The position numbers and the translations under genes are program-made. From Apostichopus japonicus (Eukaryota > Echinodermata > Holothuroidea > Aspidochirotida > Stichopodidae), in assembly GCF_037975245.1 (NCBI RefSeq), contig NC_092563.1, positions 18,990,094 to 19,054,093 of the forward strand: DNA of 64,000 nucleotides, read 5' to 3'. Below are positions 32,101 to 47,100 of the stretch, one piece after another. Position 1 is the stretch's first letter, and each line of letters begins with the position of its first letter. The notes beneath the pieces are model-generated. The model searched no databases. It was not told where the DNA came from and was given only the letters and a program-made list of their open reading frames with translations.

Positions 32101-35100
32101 ATAACTCTTACAGTTGTGTGTACAGTCCCATCTGTGGTCATATAAACAGTTTGTCATAAAGGACTATATCTCATAAAGGGAATGTTGGATAGATTTCATA
32201 TTTTTGTATGTTGTGTACATGCAAGACCTGCATTAAAAGTACAAGGTTTTTAGTAGGAGTACAAGCACAGGTTTAAAAGGTCATTTCTCAAAAAATTACA
32301 AAAAGGGGTAGATAAATTTTTCGTGCCTCAAGTCATCCTGCAAGGATCAGAACATTACATAAATTGACTGCGACAATGTCAACACAAGATACAGCTTTCT
32401 AAGTGAATGTAATAATGCGTGTGGAATAACCATGAAAGTCCTCTATAGTATACATGTATACAAATTCAGTTTAAACCTTGAAAATTGGATGAAAATGTTA
32501 GTGAAAAGCAAGTTATTTACCTATTCAAAACATCTAATATCCGTGACATCACAACTGTTTTACAGCAAAAACTGTATACAAACAGGAGGGTGCAGATGTT
32601 GTACTATCACATACAGTATGCAGCGTAAGGATGAAACAGATTCATTTTACCGTTCTCTTAGCCGATCAAAGATTTTATTCTCGTGTTGCTTTCTATTCCC
32701 TCAGTCAAATCAAGTCGTGGAAATTTACAACTCCGTTTCGGATGAGTGGACACTAGATCTGACCTTGAAGGCCCACACCAGAGTTATAAGGTAAGGATTT
32801 TGTTTAGATTTTGGGGCAGTCTCCTGGTGTCATTCCCCAAGGCAGGGTACAATTGATAGTTGAAAAGGGACTTTACACCGGGAGTTGATTGTGTGTTAGT
32901 GTTGGAAAGTTCAGCTTTGAGACCTCAAAAAAATAGAATTGAAATTTTAGGTTTTTATTGATGTAATCTCTCAATTATTGGATGATTAGAAGTGAAACAT
33001 TGATAGTTCAATCCAATGAAAAGTCATCTAGGTTTGACACTTTGGGAAGAACTGTTTGTCTGATATTCTGATTCAACTTTAGCAATTCAAAAAGCCAATC
33101 ACTACTGAAAGCGAGAAATTTCCAAGTACGCTCTTCCTACAAACTTACTGTTGAGAAAATAATATAATTCTACTGATGCTGAAATCTTGTCAAGAAATGT
33201 TTAATTTCTATGATGTGGTTGTTTAAAATAATTTCTTGAGATAAGATGTATCATAGCATTAATAACTGGTCAATAAAACCAAAATCCAGTGATTTATTGA
33301 ATGTTGGCTTGACATTTCCAGGGTTGCTGCAAGGGTCTTAAAGAAGCTTTAACAGACTACACAAATATAATCCTTGTAATTCCATGATAATATATTCAAA
33401 AAATGAAATTTTGTATGCAGTACTGTATAGTACATGTATAGTACATTAGTTGCCAGTTGGTGACCGTAGAATTTTCTTTCTTGTTTTAAGCTGGTTATTT
33501 GTAAGACGATGTATTTACTCTTGAATCTTACCAACTGCATGTGTTTCTTCTATGTTGTACCTTTCAAGCCTTATTTTATGTCCATTCCCAAACTTCATTC
33601 TTTTTTGTTTAGTTGGGAGGGAGGAATGGGGCAGCTTGAAGTAATTTGCCGGCCAAAATTTTTGAGGATGAATTCAAATTCACTTACTCACTTGCATAAC
33701 TTTGAAGGAAAATATCAGTGACGGTGTCTTGCTTTGTTCAATTACAATCTTGCAAGTAGTAACTTTGTTAAAACCAAGCTCTTGAGGTTCTTTAAATGCT
33801 ACAGTAGTAAGGTTTGCTTATCACCTTACTGTTTTTACTAAAATAATTCCATATAAACAATTTTAGAGACTTTGTGTGCATAGCTGTCACTTTCTGTTTG
33901 TCTTGTTTGTTTTTAATAATTTGCTTTTGTGTTGTACAGCGCTTATGTTTTAATATAAATCTTGTTGTGAGAAAATCTTGTTTCGAGTGAAAACAATCCA
34001 ATAAATGATCGCCAAAGTGTAACGGTAGTGAGAAAAACAAAATGCTTGGAAGAATCGATACGGAATGCAGAAAACTCTGGTTCTGTAGCTGTCTTCTGAA
34101 TGGTAGAGTTCGAAAGAAGGAGAAAGTAGGCAATGTCCTACAGTAGAAACCTGTGCAATATACAATGGAGGCAGTCTTAGAATAATTCCAGTCATGTAGA
34201 TTAAGTAGATATTAAAGCGTAAATGTAGATTAGAGACAGGTAAGTGTCAATGCTCATTAATCACCAAACCAGTATATAAGTTTTTTTTTTTTTTTTGGGG
34301 GGGGTATTGCTGTGAATCACCCATAAAATATCTTAATTTTTCATCTCAAGTACAGGTACTTCATCTTCAGTAAAAAAATTACAAACACAGAAATGAGATG
34401 TAGAGATTTTTTGTATAGTTAAAATTTGCTATTAAACTTGAGAAAGAACTTAAGCAAAGAGGCAAAGCTTTTATTTCTTACGAGCCGTTAAAATACTCAT
34501 TTAGTAATTGCACTATACTGTTCAGTTAATTACGATGCATCACTGTTTTTATATTTACTTATCATCACTTGTAGAAGGTTTTTGACCTCATTGTATTCAA
34601 ATATGTTCGAATTGGCACAAGAATGTTACCAATAAAGATACCAAGCGTGGTGAAAACAAAGTTTTGGGGGCTTATACTGTACTGGATCACTGAATGAGCT
34701 TGTTGTTGCCAAATATTACTTTAACAATGGTTGTTTGACTCATGCAAATCTGTTTTCACTGATTGAATATTCAAGATAATATATAATGTTATCATCATGA
34801 ATAAGAAAAGAAATTCTGTTTAGGTATTTTGGGGGTTCCAATATCATTTTGGCACTCATTGATGGAAACTGTCACAGCAATATATACACAGTATTAAAGA
34901 AATTTTTCAAAATTGTTTAGTTAGGATCGAAATGTTAGGTCCATGCATTTATTATACTTGTAAACGAACATTCTGCTGGTTTTGCATGACAGTATGAAGG
35001 CCAGAAGGAGAATATGAAATATATTCAGAATTGCATAAACCAAATTGATTCTCCATCTATGTGCAATGTTCTCCGACAGCTTTCGTATGATCTTGTTTTC

Positions 35101-38100
35101 GAATTCTCCTTGGAAAGTTTGCTATTGGGTGTTGTTTTTGCGGTTCATTATCTTACATGTTTAACAGAGATCAATGGTGAAAATCCTTTAAATATTCTGG
35201 TTGAATTACCGTACCTTGTCATTAAAATCATTCGTAGATGTCGGTGTCACAGTTAAAGAATCCTAGATGACCTCCACAAAGGGAAAAATTTCAAAATCAT
35301 GGAGAGGTCTCAGACATGGTAAATGTATTTGGGTGGTTCCCCGATAAACAGTAATATTATCTTCAAAATTGGTACAGTACTCTACATCTGCTCTTCCTGC
35401 ATCAGCCTTACTTTGTCATAATATTTGGTGAAAGTCAAGATCATAGAGGTCTCAGAAGTTATGTCCGGCCCCCAATCCTTCCCTTTTCCTGTTAACCTCC
35501 CTTTCACAGAAGTTTTGTAAGATTTTAGAAGACGTTTATTACACGTAATTTTGACAGGTTATGATACCTTTGTGTTCAGGTTCAAGAGTTTGTTAATCTG
35601 TCCAAGTTACTTTATTTTACTCATATAACAGGGCTATGCACAACAATTTCTTCTTCCTGTTCACTCAGAGAGATAATACAATCTGTCTCTGCTTCCTCCC
35701 TGAACCATCTGTCCCCTCCCCCTCCCTGTCTCACAGTCTCCCACCCCTCCCTGTCTCCCAATCCCTCCTTGTTACCTAGATCCCCTCCCTCCTTCCTCTC
35801 CTTCAGGACAATGCAGCTTTCCTTGAAAATAATCAGTTGAAGGTTGTTAGAGATTTCACTCTCATCATTATTGGCTCCAAATTTTAGCATGCTAATTTTT
35901 GCTAGAAGTTTTACAAAAGTATTTTTTTCTTCTCTGTGGTTCAGAATCTCCAAGTTATTTCTTAATATTGAGGCGTTTAAAATAAGACAAATGTTTCAGT
36001 CGGGAAAAATATTTTTAAGGCGGTGGTAAAAATTGCATGCTAGTTGAAGTTGGAGTAAGCGTGACCATTCTTTGACTTTCTAGCATATTTGCTAGCAGTT
36101 CTGATTTTAACATTTTAAAGAAAAATTCCCATTCTGTACCCCTTTGTCTGAGCTGTAATTCCTGAGCTATGGTGAGAGCAGTTTCATGAAGTTATACGGT
36201 ATATTTGACATTGCAAGTTAAAAGTTGAACAAGGTACCACGGCGGCGGCGAAGGATAAATTATGATATCAACAATGTCGGGTGAAAGGTCAAAAATTATT
36301 AAATCCTTTTCAAATAAACTTACCATCTAAGGTTGTTTTCGTGAAAGTGAAAGTGAAAGTGAAAGTCGTGTCAATTGACAAGCCAGTGAACATTCTCTAG
36401 TATGTGTTGAATTGAATTGAATCTGAACTTTATTTGATCCACAGAATACCAATGCAAAATGATAACAATAAGATAAGAAAGAATGGCTCAGGAGTTCTAC
36501 CAGAGAGCTACTAATAGCTTGAAAAGCTCACATACTTTGGAGATGCGTTAAAGATTAAGTACTTAGTTTACCCTTTGAACCAATGACACAGTGACATTTC
36601 CAGTTTGTAAACTCATATATTATATAATCCTATAGAGAGAGAGGTCCCCCATTATCTGATATCCTCAGAGATAAATAATATCTTATTACATTTAAGATCA
36701 AGCTGAATATTGTTCCTGTTTAGGTATTTTTATTGTCACATGGGTGTAATTTTCTTTTATAACTTTGCACTCCTCCCTCTTCTTTACGGTGGATACCATG
36801 TTATGGGTGGATGATATGTTATTTTTAGCTCTCGAGAGGATCACAAGTACCACCGGTCTGCCATTTTGCCTTCAACAGTTTGGTCTATCGTTCAGTATCT
36901 GTCGTGAATTTTTGTGCCACATCTTTGGGAGAAGATTGTTTTGCTTTTAGTTCTGTCTGCATGGTTCATCCTACAAATTTGACTATTGTTTGTTTCTATT
37001 AAAGGTGATCGGAAGCTTTGCTCCTAAATATACCTGTAAGGTGAAACAATGGTCGGTATATTGGTCTTACCCCAGCTACCGTGGTACTGTACGTTTTACC
37101 CTGGAAGTCAGGCGTGGAATTGTTTCATCTGTTTATTAAAATGCCACTCTGTATCTGAGAATAATTTAGAGAGTATCCAAGCAACTCCAAGAATGTGCAT
37201 TTGAAAACGCCTTGGCACCAAAAAAATAACTTTCAGCAAAGTAAAACGTGGAGAGGTGATGACCTTTAAAACTCTGTCTTCTGTTTCTCTATTTGACAAT
37301 AATTAAAGACTATTAGAAATGAGTCTAAATGGCCTTCTTGTAAGAGAAAATAAATTGACTTACAATTTAAACCTTGACCAAATTGAAAATTTAATATCTT
37401 TGTACAAGAGATTACTGCTTTAGGTTACCTTGCTGTGCTTTCTTGAGCCTAATGTTTACTCTGGTGTGCTGGAACCTGAGGTATTTTTAAGATCCTTAAG
37501 GGTATAGTCAGGGTAAATCATTAAAATTGTGGTTGTTTATATGTAGAGTTGATTTTTCTTGAAACAACCATGGTGGTCATAAAATTTGGTATTTTTAAAT
37601 TCTTAAATCTATCTCAGAAGCATATAACCTTTTGCCTGATTTCCAGAGAAGTGTTCCAAAGTATCAAAAGTTTAAGAGTTGATTTTATGTTCGAAGCCTG
37701 ACACATCTGGGGCATGACACCAAGTGTACTTTTGGAAGAATGTTCCATTCTCGTGAGAGGTAGGTTAAAAGCATTGTCACCATCACAGGATTTACGGAAA
37801 GACATTTCTCTTTTGGGTCGTCTGTTTGTGGTTGTTTTGACAGACTGTATTTGAGGTTGGAATGCTTTGTTTTTCAGGAGATTTTTTACTAGGAAATGAA
37901 AGAGGTGTGACAGTGATACTGTGATAAGGACAAATTACTTATATATCAGATATACACAGATCTATACTTTACCTTTACCTCGGAAGACAAAGAGATGGTC
38001 GCCTCGAGAAAGAGTCTGGAATCTGGTCAGTAAAATGTGTTAATTTCTTGCAAATTATGCAAATTTAATTGAATCGAAAGAAGAAACACTCCGCATTAGA

Positions 38101-41100
38101 CTGCAGCTCAGTTCACAACATGTCTCTTGGAAGTCTGTTACGTTTATCAGGACAGGTCTCGTATGAAGTACCATAGAAGGTTTTTCCTGTTTTGTTCAAA
38201 TTGTAAACGAGAGCTCATTTTGAATAATTAGATCTGACAAGAAAGACAAAAGTGATATTTGTACGATTTAACGATCAACAATCAGTCTGATAGTCATCAT
38301 ACAGTCTGCAAAGTGGAGTTAGTATTCTCAGTTACTGTTTTCGCTTCAACTTTGTTTCGGAATTGTGACCGAAAGAACTCTTTGGAAAGCAACGTTTTCC
38401 AGCAAGTGTATAAAATGGAGGAAGACCTCATTGTTGATTACTAAACCATTGGACAGGTTTTAAAGGTATTCATTGTTACTAAAAGAACTCTTTAGGAAGC
38501 AAGGTTTTCTAGCAAGTGTATGAAATGGAGGAAAATATTGTGATGGATCAGTGAACCATATATACAGTATGAGTTTTTGAAAATATTGTGACCCAAATAA
38601 CTCTTTAGAAAAGAAGGTTTTCTAGCAAGTTTATGAAATGGAGGAAGACCTCATTATTGATTACTGAACCATATGACAGTTTTTGAAAGTATTCTTTTTG
38701 ACCAAAAGAACTCTTTTGGAAGCAACGTTTTCTAGCAAGTTTATGAAATGGAGGAAGACCTTGTGATGAATTACTATATGATGTTTTTTTTTTTAAGTAT
38801 TCATGTGAAGTAAAATTGCACACTGTGTGTATAATACTCTATCTCAGTCATACGAGACTCTGTAACAGTGCTAATGTATGCGATTAGTATCTAGATCCAT
38901 TTGAGATTGCATGCAAAGCAATCATTAAGGATTGGATGCAGTACTATATGCAAGTGATCCTTATAGATCCATTTGAGATTACTTACATGTTTCAGAGGTA
39001 GAGAAAATATCAAAGATCGGTTGCAGAGGATGGCTAGCTCTGGTCAGCGATTGGTTGAGTTTTCGAACCTGGTTCGCCAGTTGAATGAGCAGGAGGATAA
39101 GCTGTTGGCAGAGAGGATCAAAAAAATGTCGGTGGTTCAAGAGATCACCGCACGCCACATGAACGCAGAGATTCGCCGTACAAGACTGCAAGCGGTGAAG
39201 AAGAGATACGTATCCGTGGATACTTGCAATGATCCGCTAAGGACTGCAGCAGCAGACTACGAGGCTTTCTTTTATCGCAAGACTCCTAGTTATGTCATGT
39301 CCTGCGGCTGTCGAAACTGCAAGAGACACTGGCATATGTCGCCATCGGAACTGTCCGCAAAGAGAAAGAGGAACGCCCAAAAAAGATTAGCGTGGACGTA
39401 TTACTACTCCTCCTCCTCAAAGAGTACATTCTCTGGGACTTTCCAGAATGAGAGCAGTGAGTGCGATAGTTTACTTAACGAGTTAGATTTGAATCTATCG
39501 TTATCTTCCGTGGACTCGAACAGTGGCTCTGATATGATTTTTCAAAGAAAAAAAGAGAGCAATTTCTCAAGGGATAAAATAATTGCGTGTAATTCATCCA
39601 CTCCCATGGATAGGTCGGCAACAAGTCGGATGACAGACTTCAGCCTGGACTCTGACGTACTGAGTACTCCAAACTTGACGCCAGATACAGGGTGGCTACC
39701 AAAACTGCTGAAAGATCAGAAGTGATCGTTCTTTACAGAGGAAAGCTGTTCCCACCTCAGAACTGTAGCTCAGCTGCATTGAAAGCCGAATACTAGAAAT
39801 CACAATTTAAATGTGAGAAGCGGGTCATTTTAATTGTACTTTGGGTGCCATATCAAGGACGTTGAGGAATGAAGAAGTTGAGAAAGTTGAGAATCTATTA
39901 AGTTAACTCCATGGGAGGAGAAAGTCCATAATGTTTGTACGTGTTATGGACATTTTAAGGAGTTACCATATTTTATCAGTTACTCCCTAATAAGCATTTG
40001 GTGATGGGAATCCTATAAGAGGGTTTCGTGAAATGTTAACTATTGTTTTACAAGTTCTGTATTTGCAAGCTTAATTATTATGAGTACAGCTGTTGCTACC
40101 CTACAGTAGGATAGGTCCTTACAATTGTTAAACCAGCCGACAGAACACACACTGTTATTTGGAAAAAGAAAGTCCTGCTTGTACCATGGATTATATGTAT
40201 ACTAACAGTAACACATACAGTAGCTTATAATTAAACTTCGTTGAAGTTTGTACTTCCACAGGATAACCAACAAACTATTGCTTTATCTGTTAAACTACAT
40301 GGCTTAAAGGATAAACTCCAATCAACTGGGCTATGATACAAAAATAAAGACTTTATACATAAAATCTTTATTCTTGTATCATAGCCCAGTTGATGGGAGT
40401 TTATCCTTTAAGCCATTTACTTTAACAGATAAAGCTGTGTACTGTTTGATATGATTAGATAATAAAGACATTTATGTCAAGAATTAACTTAACTAATTAA
40501 ACTAAGTAAGTAATGACTTTGTTGAAATCAACCCATGTTTTTTCTTTCCCCAAAGGACAACCAATAAAGTGTAGCCCAGCTTATCATGAAAGCTGCCATA
40601 ATATCCTCTTTGATATGATTAGTTAAATATTTGAGAAGAGTGTCAAATGTTAATAAAGTCAACTAGGAGTGCATAAAGGATCTACTTAAAGGTACAGGTG
40701 TTTTGCATTGAGATTTAGCTTTAAATAAAATTTGGTCCATGCCATCCTTGGGGTATGTTGCACAGGGTCACAGCCCTTACATACTGTAGGTTAATATGCA
40801 CAGAACGAGCACTGATATATATACCTGTACCAATCAATATTCAACCACTTCACTAACTCCTGATTTAAATAAATCTCAGAAATTTAGTTGAATATACATT
40901 AAACTGTTTCATGTCAACCTTGAATACTTCCCTAGTGTGATTTTGGTGGGAGTTGAGTAAATAGATTGTTTCTCAGACCTAATGCATGTTTGTAATTTGT
41001 TTTTCTTTTTATCAGTATGTTCCAGGGGGAAAGCATCCACATTATTGGGGGGGGGGGAGGAGTTGGTGGAGGGCAGTTTGCCCCTGGAAATTAAAGTATA

Positions 41101-44100
41101 GTATTGAAATAAAAGACTTCTCTTTTGTTAGAACAAGGGTTAACCGAACAGGTCAATTATAATGGATAATCAGTCAATTCTACGGATGATTAACCGGTTG
41201 TAGAAACCCAAAGTTTGCTTCCCTTCTCTGGATTCATTTCTGTTTATACATCCATGTCCACAGAATTTGTTTGTTTGTTTTCTGTTCATTTGTTTGTTTT
41301 TGTTTTGTGTTTTGCTTTTTTGTTTACTCAGTAAACCAGTTTGCTTACAAATGGTGAATCATATCCAATTAATCCAAACCATGTTCTGTGTTTCTCTTAG
41401 CCAGCTCATTCTTCAAATAAACTCTATCCCTATTTTATTTTCTACAGCCACAGTACCTGCAGTAATATTGTCCTGTATTTGATATTAATACTGACCCACT
41501 GATAGTCAATGTGAATGCAATAATATAAAACCTTGAACAAAGTAAACTTAATCACTGTTTTGTTATTTGTGAACTCAACCGTGCTAGTTGTTTATTTATT
41601 TTTTTGAGGTGGGGGGGGGGAGGGTTCATTTAACAACCCAGTTGGTCATACATAGAAGTGTACAAGTTCATGGCTCATGTATCACCATCTTTTATACATG
41701 TACTATTTGTATAGTTACCCATATTTCTGAGATCACCAGATGCCATCTATTCTGTGCATGTAGAGACGTTGGGATATACTTTGAACACAATTTAAACAAA
41801 ATCATTGAGGATAGTCCCTGCCAATAGCATCAACTGTTGTATTACTTACCAAGCTTAAAGGTTTTATCTGCAGGCCCTTTGCATAGAGATCAAGAATTTT
41901 TATGTTGGTATGCAGTTATCTGAGTCAATTTCCTGTGGGGTCAAATGAAAGGTTATACTGTATATATAGATCTTGTTATCAACCAGAATTTCTTGGGATC
42001 AGTCATGCTTTGGTTGTGAAGGAATTTATTTGCTAACAACACTGTAACAAGACCTATAGGTGTACAGTACATGTATGATGATATTGTGCTCAAAATGGTT
42101 GAGTTGATACCTGTAGTAGTTACAGTACTATACCATGAAATACAGGCTACTCTCAAGTCTATGTACTATGGTGTTCTTCAATTTGGATCTGCTTGGAATT
42201 GAATTAAATGCTTTAATAGACAAGGAGGATTTTACCCATGGATGGATAAAGTTCTGTAATGTATGATGTATAACTTTTGATATCAGTTTAACTATTTGCA
42301 TGGGAAGAGGAAAGCGATGTTTTGATTAATTTGTATCAGATATCAACGTTTTAGTAGCTGCCCCTGCGGTTCATCCAATTGGAATAACATTGACGAGGAC
42401 TGAAGTACTTTTGATATCATCCATATCATTCATGTGCATCGCTGGAAAATGTTATAATCGGCTACACTTAGTCATGCTGAGGGAGACATTTAAGCAGAAA
42501 GGAATCGTTTCAGAAACTGACAATTTTTGCCCTTCAAAGGATATTACATATACAGTATATGCCATTGGGTGTTTGCGTGATCTGTATCCAGTTGTAGATA
42601 CTGTAATTGTGTGTAGAAGAAATAGCTGAATCAGCCTGTTGGAAGCACGTACAGTAGGTTGTATGTGTTTGAAAGACTCGGAGACACTCTGTATTATTTT
42701 ACTGTATACTACCTTGGTTGTCTATCACGATAACGAGTACAGTATAACTAATACCTACTGCGCAGATAGTTTTTGAGACTTTACAGGATTTTCTTGTCTG
42801 CACATGCATATATACTGTATGTCTGGTCAATATTAAGCTGATGACTAAAAATTTCAATGTCCTGCCTTGTTGTATTTTGCTTTCTTTCTCACTCTGACTG
42901 TGTGGACCCCTCAGGAAAATTATCATTGTGAGATAAGAGTTTGACTGGCGAAAAAAAAAGAGAGATAAATGTGACATCTGTACCAGTTTCGTATTTACAT
43001 TCGATCGACTCACTGCATATTATGATTAGCTCTGACTTGACAAACATACCAGTACAGTATTAGCGTGAGAGTGCGGCTTAGGTTAACCAGGTCATATTGA
43101 ATCTACGAATATGACTTCCAAGCAGGTGTCTCATCATAAGATATCGGGATTCAACACCCCTAGCGAGGTCCAGGCCCAGCGGATGAACCGCAACGAGGGA
43201 AACCGTCTTCGAGGACGAATCAAGGTCTTCGACAGAATGATTCATCGATCCGAGAATTTGAAGAACAATGAAATCCGACTCGTGAGACAGACATTGAACA
43301 GCATGGCCTCGTCTTCGGGGGTCCTCCTGCAGTCTGATATCGCCCATGAAGAGCCGACTGCATTTTACATGTACGGGGAGAGACTTGAGAGTCGGAGGTA
43401 TGGGAGGAGATTGACCTTGATGAGATACTTACAGGAACAACAACGGAGAGAAGCATTGAGGAGCATGGAGAGACATTATCATGATGGAGAGAGGAACGAT
43501 TGCAGTCTAGGAGGAGAGGCAGATGAGGACTTTTCTCCCGGATACTTCTTTGAGAACGTCGTGGCTAGAGTAGAAAATGAGACGTCTTTGCTTCTTGAGG
43601 ATAAGAGCAGGGTGAAGATGGTCGTTGATGATAATCTTGGAGGTGATATCGAGATGATGAGTACAGCTCCATCATCCGGGAGACAAGAATCATCCCAGGA
43701 CAGATCGTCGGGTATGCCCGGGGGTAGTACACCGAGTGATGAGGCAATAATAGAGACTGTCACAGAGAGCAACAAAGAACTGGGTAGTGGGATCCTAGAG
43801 TTAGGACAGCTTCCCAGGTGTAAGGGGGTTTCGGTCAGTTGGTCAGACAAAACTGGTACCAGCTTCGATCGGACATCTCCGGTATGGCACAACACGTCCG
43901 GCAATAAATTTGAATCGGACAAAGAAAGTGAATGGTTTGGTCTAAGATATAGTAGGTTTTCTACTGGGGATTCCCAGGAGACATCGTCGAGGCATCGTTC
44001 CTTTTCTAGGGGCACCACGCCTTCCGAAGCAGGATCATCTCACCCAGAAGACTGCAAAAGGCTTTCGATCGAATCGTTTAAATCTTCGAGCAAGTCTAAC

Positions 44101-47100
44101 AAGTTTGGTGCAAAGCAGAAAGTAATGGGAAGCACTGGTAAAACCCTTCAAAAGAACAATTCTGCTCTATCACTTTTAGGCCAGTCGAATTTCCACGAGA
44201 GATTGGTTGATGCCCCTGTACTCCCAGTCGATGCCTATATCAGTAGGAGTCACCCAGAGGAAGAGTTTGCCATGCGTCACCACCGCAGTAAATTTCTCTT
44301 TTCTCGTCCTTCTGTTTATGCGCCTACCATCAGTAGTCGTCAGAAAGCTCTGAGTTCCTTTGTAATGGACAAAAAGTGTTGATCATTTTGTTAGGACTTT
44401 CTGGTTTCCCCTCGGGCAACCTGGTCTTAGATTTTGATTGCCAGAACAGCAAATGTTGGTTGTCTGATAAAATTTAGCAAGATAAGAAAGAATGACCAAT
44501 ATTTATACTGTAAAAGAGCTTTGTAGGTTGGTGAATATAACACCAGCTTTGGACCAGTAAACACTCTCATTTGGTTGGATCATAGGCCTACAGTACCACT
44601 TTTTCTTTTGTGATGGAGGCCGTGATAGCAATTTTTAATTCTTAATTTCTTTTGGGATATTTAGTTTTGCATTGCAATCTGAATTTGATATTACAAATGA
44701 CTAGTTGTCTTTGGGAAGACCTCCAAAGCTGATTTTGGTCATCCAAACAGAAATTTGGTCATCTCAAATGACCAGAGGACTGTTACGAATTTTACATGCT
44801 CAACTGCACCACATTGAATATACTCAGATCTAGAGCATATTACAGGCAAAGTCATGGGCCCCTCATGATCAAGTTATACTCCCTGGCTGAAAATGGAGGA
44901 CATAGGTCATAGAAGTTTCATAATGCTCCAGTTTAATTGCTATAGGTATATGTAGCATTGGAATTGCCAACATTTAGGGGTACGGTACATGTACAGTACG
45001 TTGTGATGACAGATGGTAAAATGCAATGCTCATTCAAGTAGAATGAAACTTAATGTACCTGCAGCAGAGATATCAGGGTAAAATACAGCTCTGCTATGTA
45101 TTCACAATGCAGAAATTGATTACTGTACATGCAATTGTGTCACATGTATGTGTATGTCAGATCTAGAGACACACATTTACAGTATTAATTAGCAAGTGTA
45201 ATTTGTGATATCCTTCTAGCTAGGCTCTAGATACAGTAAGAAACATTAAAAAAAAAAAAATTAAATGGGGGGGGGGTGTGGAAACATTGCCTCCATCGAA
45301 CTTGGTAAGAATTTTATTACACAAGTACAGAATAAACATGTTGTTTGACTGTGAGTATTACATCATTTGAAAGTCATTGGAAGAAAAATTTCTGAGGGAA
45401 ACTGGAATGAAGTTTCATATCGAGCATGTTAAATAGAGCATTGTAACATTTGTTGACCCTTAAATGATGGCACTTTACAGTATTATGTTTGCACATTTAG
45501 ACTGCACAATCACTTAAAACTGAAATTTTCAAAAGATGTTACCAATGTTCAGTGAAGAACCTTTCATATGTTGTATCATATGGGAGTGATCCATTTCATC
45601 ATAAAAATGCTTACAAGAAGCAGTTGCTGTATACAGTAAGAAAGATTTGGAAGATAATGAGACTAGAACTTGTATGGTATAAAAGAGAGACAAAAAGGCA
45701 AGATTTGTTTTCTGTTTTTCTTATCTTTGTGTGTGTTGTTGATTTTGAGTACCAATAACGTTCAAGTTGGCCTGTAGAATATGAACCAGCTGTTGATTAG
45801 TCCCAAATGACAGTGGCATTATTATAGTCCCTGTATTGAGTTTGAAGAAGAGGGGGTCGAGGGGTGGGTAGTGTATAGTCTGGGGGCCAGGAATTTTCCA
45901 TTTTATTTTCTCCCTATTAGGACTTGCAACTTTGTAACATGCATGTACAGGTTTAGATACTATACAGTAGTATAGAACCAGCTTTGGACTTAAGAGAGAA
46001 ATGAAGGTGGCTTAAAAGAGCACAAAATGTTAAATTACTAATAATATCAGTATTGATGGGATTGTCTTCTCACTATACTTTTTACTGATGTAACTCTCAT
46101 TGACGATATCATGGGTGAAGGTAGTAGACCTTAAAAGACCAAGACGTTTGACAGGAGGGGAGGGCTGGGTCAGGGGGAAGGGTATTGTACATGTTGTTTG
46201 TTACACAGTGGGGTCAGATGAGAATACATACATGTGCTAAACATTGCAGTACATAGTTCTCCATAATATGTAAATGTACAGGATATATACGATTATGATA
46301 ATTGAGTTAAAACTAGGCAAAACACAGAAGGTCATTTGATGAGACGAAAGGGCAAAATCTTATGTAAATAATGTATTTCTCATTTTGTGCTCACTTGATT
46401 TTCTACAGTCTAGGCTTTGAATAAACCAATATAATAACATTATTGGGGAAATTATACTTGCCCTTGAAATTTGTCCCCCTTACCATCCCCACATCACCCC
46501 CCCCCCCTTATTTAGGACTAGTCATAATCAGTGCAAGGGAATTATAAATATCGTAATTAATGATACCTATTTTTGTGTCTGTTGGCACTAGCTGGACAGT
46601 ACAGTATAATTACTCTATTTAACCAGTCTTTAAGTGAACATGTTTCATTACTTAAAATGAGAAGGAATAATTATTGGAAGAAGCAACTCACAGACCATAT
46701 AGAAAGCTCAGTGAAAGAAAGAACCTCAAGGCTCGGGACTTCCAACACCAAGGTCTGGCTCTTGATGCATTACCTCTCCCTCCCTTCCCCTTCTCCATCT
46801 CCCACCCATCTCCCACCCTCTCCCACCTCCCTTCCCCCACCCACCTTCCTTCCCCTTATCCACCTCCCATCCCATCCCCTCTCCTACCTCCCTCCCCATC
46901 CCAAACCTGTGTGACGGTCTCCTCAGGCTTCAGTCAGACATCTGTTTCAATTACAAAGATATGAACTCATGAGTACAGTATGTTTTTGGTCTACCATGTT
47001 ATTCCTAAGGACGTCATTTATGTTTTAAGATAAAGGACTGCACTGTGCATGCATGCTGACTTACAGTATATATACATCATAAATATGCAGTTTTTTTAAT

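Noticed and set aside
43479-44018. Minus-strand ORF of 179 codons
   Set aside because: It is antisense to the 43111-44382 ORF and its Ser/Leu-rich product is a shadow of that coding sequence.
46573-46964. Proline/serine-rich ORFs
   Set aside because: They arise from the polypyrimidine tract at 46767-46905 and have no conserved content.
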